44,944 nucleotides of DNA from Ignavibacteriaceae bacterium (GCA_020848375.1 JADLAF010000139.1:1-44944); one strand, 5' to 3'. Shown: positions 8,443-19,418, counted from the stretch's first letter. A program made the numbers and translations. Notes: generated by a model not told the origin, from the sequence alone.

Positions 8443-9204
8443 ATGCGCTTATTACTACCTGACAACATCTACTTCAGGGCATTAGTTTCAATTTTACCCC
8501 CTGACAGCGGTATCACAACAGAATTCAGACCCTCAGCCGCTTTGATTTCAGCATTCGAAACTAAAGATGCTGATGTGGCATTCCTTCCCTCACTTTACCT
8601 GATAAAGGATGAATCTCTAAGGATATCTTCTGAAGTCGGGCTTTCATTTGAGGGGTTGGGGAGCACTGCCTTCCTGGTTCTGCATGAGGTGCCTGAAGAG
8701 GGAAGACCGGATATAACCATAACCGGGGACCACTCAATACAGGAAGCCCTTCTCGCCAAAATGATGATGAATGAGCTTTATACAATCGAGCCGAGATTTC
8801 TTATCAAAACTCCGGCTGAAGCACTGAACGATAAGAACATCATTCTGGCTGGTGATATTGCTTTCACCTCAGGAAAATATAAAGAAGCACTCTCATTCGG
8901 GGAAGAGGTGGTTGAGATGAGTGACCTTCCCTATCTGAACTACGTTCTTGCGGCCAGAGACAGCGGCAAGGGTCGTCAGGCAGAAAAAATTCTCTCCGGA
9001 TTATTTGAACGATTTTATGATACGCTCGAAGGGGATGAACTTTTCGGGATAGATACTGAAAGCCGGAGTTTTGTCCGCGAAAATATGCCCAATACCATTC
9101 TTGATATTGATGAGGCAGATATTGAAGGATTGAATAACCTCCTGAGGATGTTATTTTATGAAGGATTGGCTGATGATATACGAGAATTGAAATTTTTTGA
9201 GTAG
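8443..9204 (+). CDS. MqnA-like periplasmic-binding-fold protein
   Basis: 253 aa with no signal peptide. Two stretches resemble the MqnA/MqnD futalosine-pathway family. One is DADVAFLPSLYLIKDES, followed by EVGLSFEGLGSTAFLVL near residues 45-85. The other is NIILAGDIAFTSGKYKEALS with a following DLPYLNYVLAARDSGK, which matches the GD-x-A and TGLPFV-like region of chorismate dehydratase. The middle is diverged, so activity cannot be assumed. No other menaquinone gene is nearby. It is single, on the plus strand, and ends at a bidirectional terminator. Confidence 0.55.
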   Translation: MRLLLPDNIYFRALVSILPPDSGITTEFRPSAALISAFETKDADVAFLPSLYLIKDESLRISSEVGLSFEGLGSTAFLVLHEVPEEGRPDITITGDHSIQEALLAKMMMNELYTIEPRFLIKTPAEALNDKNIILAGDIAFTSGKYKEALSFGEEVVEMSDLPYLNYVLAARDSGKGRQAEKILSGLFERFYDTLEGDELFGIDTESRSFVRENMPNTILDIDEADIEGLNNLLRMLFYEGLADDIRELKFFE

Positions 9205-9340
9205 AATTCAAGTTCTGAAAATCATCGCAGCTCTTTGATTTCGCTTTCAAAGTCCAGAATATCTCGACTTCCCCTGCATAAATTAGGAGGTTACCAGTAA
9301 AATCAGCGTTTTCAAACCGGGAGTTCTCAGCGACATCAAA

Positions 9341-9371
9341 AAAAAAGGAGAGCATTTCTGCTCTCCTTTTT
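9341..9371. terminator. Bidirectional terminator between MqnA-like gene and serA
   Basis: Thirteen paired bases (9342-9354 with 9359-9371) around a TTTC loop. The stem reads AAAAAGGAGAGCA and its complement, giving a T-run on both strands. It lies between convergent genes ending at 9204 and 9390. The 136 bases before it hold no gene. Confidence 0.92.
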
Positions 9372-9389
9372 ATTAAGAAACAGGGAAAA

Positions 9390-10580
9390 TTAAATCGCTA
9401 CGTGCGAGACGCTGAGTACGTTTGGATTTTCTTTTATCCGTTCGAGTGAGTCATGTGGCACGGCTGATTTCAGCTTCATGGTGCAGCAGGCAGCTATTCC
9501 GCCGTCAAAGATGATATTTTCTACTTCTTCAACATTGATTTCGGTTTCACGAATTACCGCCAGAATTGCAGCAAGAACTCCCGGCCTGTCGTAGTGTTTA
9601 ACTACAAGCTGGTAACTTGCATCAGTAATCTTAGCACGGTTTACCCAGTGTGCAATCATGCCGCTGCGGACGAATTCCTTAATGATGCGGACAGTCTCAG
9701 CAGCAACAGCATTTTGTGCCTGTTCGGTTGAAGCACCGATATGGTGAGTTACATAGACTCCGGGGATACTCTGCAGCGGTGAAGTCACGGTTCCGTCTTT
9801 TGATTCAGGTTCACCCTTGAATACGTCAACTGCAACGCGGATGCCTTTTTCTTTGATTGCTTCAATCATCGCGGCTTCATCAATTATATCCTGACGGCTT
9901 GTGTTAATAAGAAGCGCGCCTTTTTTCATATAGCTGAACATCTCTTTGTTGAAGAGTCCTTTGGTCTGTGGTGTTGCGGGAAGATGGATGCTTACCACAT
10001 CGCAGATGGGGAGTATCTGATCCATCTCAGAGAAATCTTTAATTGCAACTCCCTCAATGCGTGATATATCCTTGCCATAGACATTCATCCCGAAAGCAAG
10101 TGCACGTTTGGATAGTTCTTTTCCGATAGCGCCTACACCGATGACAGCAAGATTTTTACCGTAGAGACCTTCTGCTTTTGAGTATTCACCTTTATTCCAT
10201 TTACCTGCACGGAAATCAATCACATTGTCAGGAATCCTGCGGTCAAGCGAGATGATGAGACCCATTGCAAGTTCTGCAACTGCAATTGAATTCATACCGG
10301 GGCAGTTGGCAACATATACGCCGCGTTTGTTTGCAGCAGCAATATTGATGTTGTTAACTCCGGCTCCAGCTCTTATGATAAGATTGAGTTGTTTGCCGTT
10401 TTCGATAGTTTCAGCGTTGACTACGGTTGAGCGCACAACAAGGATATCAATATCCCCAATTGCACCGGGGAGGTCTTTCTCGCCGAGTTTAGGGCTGTAA
10501 ACCACATCAAGCTCAAGAGATTTCATTTCATTTATATATTCGTCAGGGAATTTATCCGCGACAAGAACTTTAATAGCCAT
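9390..10580 (-). CDS. serA: D-3-phosphoglycerate dehydrogenase-like protein with ACT domain
   Basis: 396 aa. D-isomer 2-hydroxyacid dehydrogenase that would oxidise 3-phosphoglycerate, the first step of serine synthesis. The NAD-binding motif VIGVGAIG is at 146-153. The catalytic residues fall in INTSRQDIID (Arg229), VDVFKGEPE (Glu258) and THHIGAST (His280). Residues from about 325 form an ACT domain (VVKHYDRPGVLAAIL), which usually senses serine. AAGGAAACG precedes the ATG. It is the last gene of the add-unknown-hutU-serA unit, 15 bases after hutU. A different 2-hydroxyacid substrate is possible. Confidence 0.88.
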   Translation of the reverse strand: MAIKVLVADKFPDEYINEMKSLELDVVYSPKLGEKDLPGAIGDIDILVVRSTVVNAETIENGKQLNLIIRAGAGVNNINIAAANKRGVYVANCPGMNSIAVAELAMGLIISLDRRIPDNVIDFRAGKWNKGEYSKAEGLYGKNLAVIGVGAIGKELSKRALAFGMNVYGKDISRIEGVAIKDFSEMDQILPICDVVSIHLPATPQTKGLFNKEMFSYMKKGALLINTSRQDIIDEAAMIEAIKEKGIRVAVDVFKGEPESKDGTVTSPLQSIPGVYVTHHIGASTEQAQNAVAAETVRIIKEFVRSGMIAHWVNRAKITDASYQLVVKHYDRPGVLAAILAVIRETEINVEEVENIIFDGGIAACCTMKLKSAVPHDSLERIKENPNVLSVSHVAI

Positions 10581-10595
10581 TTTCGTTTCCTTTTT

Positions 10596-12259
<1,664 letters not shown>

Positions 12260-12260
<1 letters not shown>

Positions 12261-12598
12261 TACTGATTCTTAAAATGTGTATCGTATATAAGTGAATATT
12301 GCGTGATCATCGATTTATAAAGCCACTTCTTCCAGAACCATCCTTTTGTGCTTTGTTCTTTCATAAACTTCAGATTAAGTTCCATATTGTAACGGAGTCG
12401 CGTGAACTCATCTTTGGTGAGCTTCACTGTTTCATCACCTGACTGAAGTTTTTCCAGAATTGAAGTGAATGCTTTTTCCTCAGCGAAAAGTTTCTGGTTC
12501 CCCGCAACCTGTTTTAAGAGTTGCTTCATAAAGGTGACCAGTATCTTCCTTTCGTTTTTTGAAAAATCAAAATTATAATTTCTGAGATTAAATTTCAT
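12260..12598 (-). CDS. Conserved-looking 112-aa protein of unknown function
   Basis: Not recognised. It is mostly alpha-helical and basic, with no signal peptide or membrane segment: an N-terminal [20 protein letters not shown] helix, a Glu/Lys-rich middle, and a Trp-rich stretch [11 protein letters not shown] near residues 85-95. AAGGA lies six bases before the ATG. It is wedged between add (9-base gap) and hutU (1-base overlap), so it is almost certainly translated and may work with one of them. No catalytic motif is visible. Confidence 0.75.
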
Positions 12599-12607
12599 AG
12601 ATCCTTT

Positions 12608-13693
12608 TTAGAATGTTAAAGATGTAAGTTTTTCCCGCATTTTCTGATATCCGGGTTTAATAATGTTGTATATATAATAGAGCCGCTCTTCATGATGACA
12701 GAAGGCAGATTTCATTGCGTTAATGGTAAGTTTTTCGATATCGTCAAGGTTAATCCCGAACGTTTCAACTGCGATAAGGAATTCCTTTGTCATGGTGGTG
12801 TTGCCCATCAGCCGGTCATCAGTATTGATGGTAAGACGAAACTTGGATTTATAAAGCACTCCGAACGGGTGATTTTCAATTTTGTCAACCGCTCCGGTAA
12901 AAACGTTTGAGAGGAGACAAACCTCAATTGGAATTCGTTTATCCAGAACGTATTGGGCCAGGTCACCCATACCGGTCACGTTCCCCTCAGCGTCAAAACT
13001 AAAGTCCTCAATAAGCCGGGTACCATGTCCGATGCGGTGAGCGCCGCACCACTGAATTGCCTGCCAGATGGACTCTTTTCCGAAGGCCTCGCCTGCGTGG
13101 ACGGTTATATTAAAATTTGCGCGCTGAATAAACTGAAATGCTTCAATATGTTTTTTAGGAGGGTAACCCCCTTCTTCCCCCGCCAGGTCAAACCCCACTA
13201 CCCCCTGATCACGGTAGTTAACTGCAAGTTCGGCTATTTCAAGGGAGTCTTTCATGTTTCTCATTCCGCAAAGGATAAGACCGTAGCCGACCCCGAAGTC
13301 TCTTTTCCCTTTTTCAAGCCCTTCGAGCACTGCTTTAACTACAGCATCATGATGCAGACCTTTTCCGGTATGGAAAACCGGGGCAAAACGGGTTTCAACA
13401 TAGCAAACGTTGTCCAGATACATATCCTCCATCATTTCGTAAGCCACGCGAGACAGCCCCTCTTTGGTCTGCATAACGGCACAAGTATGCTCAAACCCCT
13501 GAAGGAACTCAACCAGATTGCCCTTATTAGCCCCCCTGTGGAACCAGTCAGCCAGCTCGGCAGGGTCACTGGTTGGCAGCTTCTTGTATTTGAGCTCTCC
13601 GGCTAAATCAATGACGGTTTGGGGTCGCAGCCCGCCATCCAGGTGGTCATGGAGAAGAACCTTGGGCACTTCCCTGATTATTTCCGTTTTCAA
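12608..13693 (-). CDS. add: Adenosine deaminase
   Basis: 361 aa. Zinc hydrolase that deaminates adenosine to inosine. Metal and catalytic motifs are all present: LLHDHLDGG (His15, His17), YVETRFAP near 98-105, TVHAGEAFG (His199, Glu202), HRIGHGTRL (His223), IEVCLLSN, and LTINTDDR (Asp292/293). The start is TTG with AAGGA at suitable spacing. First gene of the minus-strand unit with the 112-aa protein, hutU and serA. The related 6-aminodeoxyfutalosine deaminases belong to the same fold, so the substrate is not fully certain. Confidence 0.88.
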   Translation of the reverse strand: MKTEIIREVPKVLLHDHLDGGLRPQTVIDLAGELKYKKLPTSDPAELADWFHRGANKGNLVEFLQGFEHTCAVMQTKEGLSRVAYEMMEDMYLDNVCYVETRFAPVFHTGKGLHHDAVVKAVLEGLEKGKRDFGVGYGLILCGMRNMKDSLEIAELAVNYRDQGVVGFDLAGEEGGYPPKKHIEAFQFIQRANFNITVHAGEAFGKESIWQAIQWCGAHRIGHGTRLIEDFSFDAEGNVTGMGDLAQYVLDKRIPIEVCLLSNVFTGAVDKIENHPFGVLYKSKFRLTINTDDRLMGNTTMTKEFLIAVETFGINLDDIEKLTINAMKSAFCHHEERLYYIYNIIKPGYQKMREKLTSLTF

Positions 13694-13894
13694 GAAAAAT
13701 TCCTTTTTTTCATAGTAAATTTACCGCTCAACGGAAGAATAACAATCAAAAACCCCCTTACTTGACCTTAAAAGCAGAGGCAGAAATGAAATATATTTAT
13801 CCGCTTTATTGCCAAGCAGAGTCCCAAATAGGATAAAAATTATTCCTATATTTAGGGTAGAAATAAAATCATGTTCAATCGTAAAGGAATCTTA

Positions 13895-15061
13895 ATGCAA
13901 AAATACCGTTATATCCTCCTTTGTCTGCTGGCCATCGGAATGCTTGTAACCGGCTTTCAGTGTTCATCGGCTGATATTACCAGCGCAAAACTCTACATCC
14001 AGCAGAAGAACACGGACAAAGCAATTGAATCTTTAAAGAGAGAAATTTCCAAGAATCCCAAAAGTGATGAGGGTTATTTCCTCCTTGGTGTTCTCTTTGC
14101 AGAAAAAGAAATATTTGACACCATGCTGGTCAATTTTGATAAGTCACTTGAAATCAGCAAAAAGTTTGAGAAAGATATCAAGTCACAGAAACTGGCTACC
14201 TGGGGCAGTCTTTTTAACAAAGGGGTTGCATTTTATCAGAAAGCCAATAAAACCCAGGACGTTGATTCCGGGATGACCTATTTCCAGAAATCTGCCGAGT
14301 CCTTTGAGATGGCAACTACCATCCAGCCCGATTCTCCTAATACCTATAAGTACCTTGCTTATGTGTATCTGAGTATGGGTCGTTACGAAGAAGCTATTGC
14401 TCCTCTTAACACTCTTATCAAACTTGATGACTCACCAGAGGGCTACCGCTTTATCGGAGAGATATATTATGAGCAGGGTCAGAAGATGAAGGACAAATTC
14501 GAAACTTCAAAAGACCCGGCCGATCAGACTGAGGCACAGCTCAAGTTTGAACAGGCAGTAGAAATTCTTGAAAAGGGTAAAACGAAATATCCCAATGATC
14601 CTGAAATTCTTTTGTATCTTTCAAACGCATATATAGCAGCAGGAAAGACTGATATTGCTCTCAGTGCATTTAAGGAAGGTGTTACAAAAGAGCCGACCAA
14701 CAAACTTTATCGTTATAATTACGGAGTTCTTTTACTCGGAGTTGATGATTTTCAGGGCGCTGAACAGCAGTTCCTCAAAGCGCTGGAAATTGACCCTGAG
14801 TATATTAACGCTGATTACAACCTTGCTATCACTTACGTGAAGTGGGGAACCAAAATGGCCAAAGATGCAGAAACCGCGGGTAAAGAAGATCCTGAAGTTA
14901 AGGTAAAGTATAATCAGGCCATTCCGTATTTTGAGAAGTATCTTGCTGTAAAACCTGATGATGCTGCTGCCTGGGAGCTACTTGGTAAAGTTTATTCCGT
15001 TTTAGGACGACTTGAAGATGCTACCAAAGCTTTTGAAAAAGCAGACGCAAACAGAAAGTAA
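13895..15061 (+). CDS. TPR-repeat lipoprotein
   Basis: 388 aa from the ATG at 13895. An upstream in-frame ATG at 13871 exists, but AAGGA lies seven bases before 13895 and that start gives a clean lipoprotein signal (MQKYRYILLCLLAIGM, lipobox VTGFQC). The mature part is a series of TPR units, for example SDEGYFLLGVLFAEKE, PNTYKYLAYVYLSMGRYEEA, LYRYNYGVLLLGVDDFQGAE and AAAWELLGKVYSVLGRLEDA. Such proteins serve as scaffolds at the membrane; the partner is unknown. It is followed 12 bases later by the DUF3467 gene. Confidence 0.85.
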   Translation: MQKYRYILLCLLAIGMLVTGFQCSSADITSAKLYIQQKNTDKAIESLKREISKNPKSDEGYFLLGVLFAEKEIFDTMLVNFDKSLEISKKFEKDIKSQKLATWGSLFNKGVAFYQKANKTQDVDSGMTYFQKSAESFEMATTIQPDSPNTYKYLAYVYLSMGRYEEAIAPLNTLIKLDDSPEGYRFIGEIYYEQGQKMKDKFETSKDPADQTEAQLKFEQAVEILEKGKTKYPNDPEILLYLSNAYIAAGKTDIALSAFKEGVTKEPTNKLYRYNYGVLLLGVDDFQGAEQQFLKALEIDPEYINADYNLAITYVKWGTKMAKDAETAGKEDPEVKVKYNQAIPYFEKYLAVKPDDAAAWELLGKVYSVLGRLEDATKAFEKADANRK

Positions 15062-15073
15062 AGAAAGCCATTA

Positions 15074-15400
15074 ATGAGCCAGAATAATGTTCCGCCTCCT
15101 CAGCAGATAAACATCCAGCTTGATGAAAAAGAAGCTGAAGGTATTTATTCTAATTTTGCAATAATCACCCACTCTCCGGCTGAGTTCGTAATAGATTTCA
15201 CAAGGATTGTTCCGGGTGTGCCTAAGGCAAAAGTATTTTCAAGAATCATCACAACACCGCAGCATGCTAAAATGTTCATGCGGGCGCTCAAGGATAATCT
15301 TGATAAATATGAAAGCCGTTTCGGAGAGATAAAAGTTGACGGTCCCCAGGAGCAGGCATTTGGCTTTATGCCATACCCTGAAAAAGGAAAAATCAACTAA
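15074..15400 (+). CDS. DUF3467 family protein
   Basis: 108 aa, cytoplasmic. The pattern IYSNFAIITHSPAEFVIDFTR, then PGVPKAKVFSRIITTPQHAKMFMRAL and a C-terminal helix DNLDKYESRFGEI, is typical of DUF3467, a small widespread family of unknown function. It starts 12 bases after the TPR lipoprotein. The 150 bases to the next gene hold no credible gene. Confidence 0.9.
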   Translation: MSQNNVPPPQQINIQLDEKEAEGIYSNFAIITHSPAEFVIDFTRIVPGVPKAKVFSRIITTPQHAKMFMRALKDNLDKYESRFGEIKVDGPQEQAFGFMPYPEKGKIN

Positions 15401-15550
15401 TTATTTTACAAAAGTGGCTGATGCGGATGTGTGTTCTGCATCAGCTCTTGTTATATATCACTATTTGCTAAAAAAGCTGATGTATAACACACTGTCAGAC
15501 TTTTATGAGAACTACATTACCACCCATAGTGAAAAATTTCCGGAGGAAAG

Positions 15551-17632
15551 ATGATTTTATCAAGACCATGGAATAGATTTCTGCGGGGTATGGTTCCGGC
15601 TGCTGCTGTTGCACTGCTGGTGCTTATTCTGCAGGGATGCGAGGTTAAAAACCCTATAATGCCAAGCTGGGACGTTGATTTAACGGTGCCCGTTATGGAC
15701 AGAGAGTTTAACCTTCAGTCAGTAATTGACAAGGACTCATCAGTCCTGCGTTCCTATAATGATCCCACCCGGCTCGGGCTTTTGTATTACGGTGAAGTGA
15801 ACGATATCTCCCCGATTGTAGTGGGCGATAAACTCAGGATGTCACCAATAGGACTTTCAACAGGGTTTACTATCGGCGCGATAAAGGTTAATCAGCCGGC
15901 TCCTGTTTCGGTAAACATTCCGGTGAGTGAATTCGCCCCCGGAGCAACTGGCGGACAGCCCTTCCTCTTCCCCCCGGTACCTGCCCAGTCAGTCAGCAAA
16001 AATCTGCCGCCGATTGATTCCTTCGAAGAAGCCGTGTTTGAGTCAGGTAACCTTGAACTTCACTTTGATAATAATAATGGTGTTACTATCACCATAAACA
16101 GTGTTACTTTCAAGAATACTTCCACAGGCGCGGTTATTCCGCAACTTACGTCAAGTTCACCTCTGAATATCCCGCAGGGGTCAAGAGGTACAAAGACGTT
16201 CCCGCTTGCAGGTGCGGTGGTACCTAAGGGCATGACCATTGATATAGTGCTTTCTTCCCCTGGTTCAGGAGGTTCAATAATAACACTGCCTAATAACGCG
16301 GGTACCGGAGTTATTGCGCAGTTCACCAGCTTTACTCTTTCACAGGTCACTGCTCCGCTTCCGGCTCAGGACCCTATTTCCTTTGACAGTACTTTTGTTC
16401 TTGATGACTCATCATCATTTGCTGAGATTGTTATTGATCAGGGGCAGCTTAATCTGACACTTACCAATACACTTGATGTTGGTGTTATAGCCAGTCTTAC
16501 CATTAACAACTTGCGTAAACCTGACAACACTTCTTTTACCGCAACACCTACACTCGGAAGAGCAGGTTCGGGTTCAGAAAGCCAGGTGATAACAGTTTCT
16601 GATCTGCATGACTGGAAGATTGTCAGTGGCAGCGGTGGTTCAACGCTGACCAATAAACTGGATTTTTCCGTTACAGTGAACACCATACCAGCAACGGATC
16701 CAAGAACGTTGCGCACAACTGATAACATTGCGGTTAATGTGACAATGTCCGAACTGGTGCTCCAGTCAATTAACGGAAAATTTAAACCGACCGCTCTTGA
16801 TTTCGCGGCAACTAATATCCCAATCAAACTCGGAACCTTTTCTGCTTTCACTGCCTCGCAGTTAGTGTTTGATAAGTTTGCACTGGTGCTTAATATCAAC
16901 TCAACGACTACTGAGGAATTGGGTTTTTCAGGAACCATAACCGGTAAAAACGACTCAAGGACACAGGTAGTAAATATACCCTATACAGTTATTCAGCAGA
17001 ATGCAAATACCATCACGCTGAGTGAAACAGAGTTACGGGATTTTATCAACGCGTTTGCAAGCGCGCCACCCGATTCAATTATTCTTAAGTATAGTGCAAT
17101 TCTGAATCCTAACTACAAAGTAGGGCAAATTGCTTCCTCCGATTCTCTCTACGGAAAATCTGATATCGAGGTTCCTATTAAACTGGGAATTGGCGGTGGG
17201 CAGTTTACTGATACCAGTGAAGTTAATATTGATGCAAGCAACAGAGAAAATCTTGATAATCTTCTCTCAGCTTCGATCAGTATGAATATTGAAAATGGAC
17301 TGCCGCTTGGCATCTCGGTTGTCAGTGATTTTTATGATGAAAACGGCACCCTCCTTTTCCGGTTCCCGCCAAACAGAGCACCTAATCCGGCAACGCTCAA
17401 TGTGCTGGGCGGACTGGTGGATGTAAACGGAAAGGTTACCACACCGCGCTCAAACACTTTTACCCTGCAGGTAAATCAGGATGAGTTTTCAAAACTGACT
17501 CTTGCAAAGAAAATTGTCTCTACGGTTAATCTGAATACAACAGGAGTGAATGCACTGCCGGTTCAGTTTAGAACCAGTGACAAGATAAAACTTAAAGGGT
17601 TCGGTTTAGTTCAATACAGAGTAAAGCCATAA
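15551..17632 (+). CDS. Large beta-rich lipoprotein of unknown function
   Basis: 693 aa. The signal peptide has lipobox LILQGC (Cys30). The mature protein begins with a sequence like VKNPIMPSWDVDLTVPVMDR and is rich in Ser, Thr, Asn and short beta strands, with no enzyme motif. The family is not recognised. It is probably a surface or periplasmic lipoprotein. A strong GGAGGAAAG precedes the ATG. It ends 16 bases before the outer-membrane barrel gene and is probably cotranscribed with it, which suggests they work together at the outer membrane. Confidence 0.75.
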   Translation: MILSRPWNRFLRGMVPAAAVALLVLILQGCEVKNPIMPSWDVDLTVPVMDREFNLQSVIDKDSSVLRSYNDPTRLGLLYYGEVNDISPIVVGDKLRMSPIGLSTGFTIGAIKVNQPAPVSVNIPVSEFAPGATGGQPFLFPPVPAQSVSKNLPPIDSFEEAVFESGNLELHFDNNNGVTITINSVTFKNTSTGAVIPQLTSSSPLNIPQGSRGTKTFPLAGAVVPKGMTIDIVLSSPGSGGSIITLPNNAGTGVIAQFTSFTLSQVTAPLPAQDPISFDSTFVLDDSSSFAEIVIDQGQLNLTLTNTLDVGVIASLTINNLRKPDNTSFTATPTLGRAGSGSESQVITVSDLHDWKIVSGSGGSTLTNKLDFSVTVNTIPATDPRTLRTTDNIAVNVTMSELVLQSINGKFKPTALDFAATNIPIKLGTFSAFTASQLVFDKFALVLNINSTTTEELGFSGTITGKNDSRTQVVNIPYTVIQQNANTITLSETELRDFINAFASAPPDSIILKYSAILNPNYKVGQIASSDSLYGKSDIEVPIKLGIGGGQFTDTSEVNIDASNRENLDNLLSASISMNIENGLPLGISVVSDFYDENGTLLFRFPPNRAPNPATLNVLGGLVDVNGKVTTPRSNTFTLQVNQDEFSKLTLAKKIVSTVNLNTTGVNALPVQFRTSDKIKLKGFGLVQYRVKP

Positions 17633-17648
17633 GGAAAGGAGGAAAATC

Positions 17649-19088
17649 ATGAAAAAAAATATCTTATTTGTTACAACGGTACTTTTCCTCATCCTTGGCG
17701 CTGATATATATGCTCAGGGATCCGGAAGTGTAGGTCTTACAGATGCGTGGACAACTTCTACGGCAAAAACTTATACCATACTTTCGCGCGGGCTCTATGC
17801 AATAGGTAAAAATCCTGCGAATTTGGCGCTGCCGGGGACTGCTAATATTGAGTTTTCAACTCACTTCCCCCTGCCTAATATGAGTCTTCGTGTTGGGACG
17901 GATTTCGCCAATCTTGATGAGTATAATTACTTTATCGGCGGAATGGACTCAAACGGAACCCAGGTAAGCCGGCTTCTTGATGCTGCTGATAAGCAGAGAT
18001 TCCATGATCTGTTTGTTGACGGAGGAAGAATCCTGATGAGTACCTCATTCAATCATCTTGGGTTTGTAATAAACTTAGGTGATAAAATTGGAACTTTCGG
18101 ATTTGCAGTTAACGACTTCGTTGACTTTAAGTTTAAGATTCCTGTCGGGCTGGTTGATCTGCTTCTTCTGGGTAATCCGCAGGGAAGTATAATTAACATC
18201 AATGATCTTGATGCGCAGGCATCTTATACTCGCGAGTATTCTTTTAACTATGCACGCGATCTGGGTAATTTCAAACCGAAATTTATTCAGAAACTGACGG
18301 CAGGGGTAGGTATCAAATTAGTGCATACTTATGCGTATCTGGGCATTCAGGAAGTTGATACCCGCATTGAAACAACAGGACCGACAATCGAAGGTTACGG
18401 TAAAGTTAAAACATTCATGGCGTTTTCACCTGACCTGGGGATGGAATATGATTTTGATTCCACTGCCTCAGGTGTTGGTGATAGTTTTGGACCTTTTCCG
18501 ACTCCCGCGGGGTCAGCTCTCGGATTTGATCTCGGTGTAAGCGCCATAGTAAACGACCGTCTGTCAGTGGGTATTGCCATTACCGATATAGGCAGTATGA
18601 CCTTTGACGAGAAACCGGTTGAGTATTCAGGCAACTCAGATATATATATAACCGATATAACCAGCCAGGAACAAAGAGACTCACTGACTGATAAACTGCG
18701 CGGTGAAGGAAAGTATATCAGCTCATTTGAAAAGGACCTGCCGACTGCACTGCGTCTTGGTGTGGCTTATTATGTGTATAAATCAGGCGTTGACGACCGG
18801 TACTTTCTGCTTGGACTTGACTATAACCAGGGCTTTAATGATGAACCAAGAAACAGCACCAAGCCAAGAATTTCCCTCGGTGGCGAGTGGAATGCAACCT
18901 CATGGCTGCCTTTCCTGCGCGGCGGATTCTCCTTCGGCGGGGATGATGACTTTATCTGGTCAGTTGGAGCAGGATTCTCAATCGGACCGGTTGAGATGAA
19001 TGCGTCAATTCCTGATTTGCAATATATATTCACTCCTGGTAAAATGGAGCGCATAGCGTTTGCTTTCGGCGGGAGATGGAAGTTCTAA
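17649..19088 (+). CDS. Outer-membrane beta-barrel protein (DUF5723-like)
   Basis: 479 aa. A signal peptide ends DIYAQ. The N-terminus has LTDAWTTSTAKTYTILSRGL and AIGKNPANLAL, the start pattern of the DUF5723/PorV-like barrels of Bacteroidota, where an Asn-Pro-Ala loop follows the first strand. Alternating hydrophobic strands continue to a C-terminal aromatic residue (GGRWKF). A strong AAGGAGGAAA lies before the ATG. A terminator follows. It is paired with the preceding lipoprotein; substrate or partner unknown. Confidence 0.8.
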   Translation: MKKNILFVTTVLFLILGADIYAQGSGSVGLTDAWTTSTAKTYTILSRGLYAIGKNPANLALPGTANIEFSTHFPLPNMSLRVGTDFANLDEYNYFIGGMDSNGTQVSRLLDAADKQRFHDLFVDGGRILMSTSFNHLGFVINLGDKIGTFGFAVNDFVDFKFKIPVGLVDLLLLGNPQGSIININDLDAQASYTREYSFNYARDLGNFKPKFIQKLTAGVGIKLVHTYAYLGIQEVDTRIETTGPTIEGYGKVKTFMAFSPDLGMEYDFDSTASGVGDSFGPFPTPAGSALGFDLGVSAIVNDRLSVGIAITDIGSMTFDEKPVEYSGNSDIYITDITSQEQRDSLTDKLRGEGKYISSFEKDLPTALRLGVAYYVYKSGVDDRYFLLGLDYNQGFNDEPRNSTKPRISLGGEWNATSWLPFLRGGFSFGGDDDFIWSVGAGFSIGPVEMNASIPDLQYIFTPGKMERIAFAFGGRWKF

Positions 19089-19099
19089 ATTTGAAGTTT

Positions 19100-19117
19100 G
19101 AATTATGAAGTATGAAT
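19100..19117. repeat. Dispersed AT-rich repeat (inverted copy)
   Basis: GAATTATGAAGTATGAAT, the exact reverse complement of 26608-26625. It lies 11 bases after the barrel gene stop. Confidence 0.6.
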
Positions 19118-19156
19118 AGCGAATTAATTCAACCTAATAGCAGAATTTAAAATAAC

Positions 19157-19192
19157 GGGTCTTCATCAAAATTGGTGAAGACCCTTTTTTTT
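19157..19192 (+). terminator. Rho-independent terminator after the outer-membrane barrel gene
   Basis: GGGTCTTCA (19157-19165) pairs with TGAAGACCC (19176-19184), with a run of eight T after it. Confidence 0.92.
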
Positions 19193-19222
19193 ATTATTGG
19201 GTTGAGTTGCTAATTCGATTAA

Positions 19223-19267
19223 AGTCCTTAGAGTCCTTATTGTCCTTAGAGTCCTTAAATTCCTTAA
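19223..19267. repeat. 9-bp tandem repeat (AGTCCTTAG type), five units
   Basis: Units AGTCCTTAG, AGTCCTTAT, TGTCCTTAG, AGTCCTTAA and ATTCCTTAA follow without gaps. A related TGTCCCCAT run lies at 44852-44877. The gene-free gap 19193-19457 also has a CTGCGGAAATTTGCGTGATC stretch near 19350 and AATTCATAATTC repeats; no gene is seen in it. Confidence 0.7.
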
Positions 19268-19418
19268 AGCTAATTGGGAGTAAATAGTTTAAGGCAGTTT
19301 AACGAGATAATTGAAAATTGAGAACGGGATGAAACTTTTGCGACAAATTCTGCGGAAATTTGCGTGATCAGCGGGAACCTCTTCTCACCCGCAGCGGATA
19401 GCAGATTATTTTTAATCT

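Noticed and set aside
8864-9355. 163-aa minus-strand open frame
   Set aside because: It is mostly antisense to the MqnA-like gene and runs through the terminator at 9341-9371.
12953-13606. 217-aa plus-strand open frame
   Set aside because: It is the complement of the add gene, with no ribosome site and no protein-like composition.
15336-15554. 72-aa plus-strand frame between DUF3467 and the large lipoprotein
   Set aside because: It starts inside the DUF3467 gene in another frame and overlaps the next start. It has no Shine-Dalgarno and no domain.
16438-16938. 166-aa minus-strand open frame
   Set aside because: It is the complement of the 693-aa lipoprotein gene, with no independent support.
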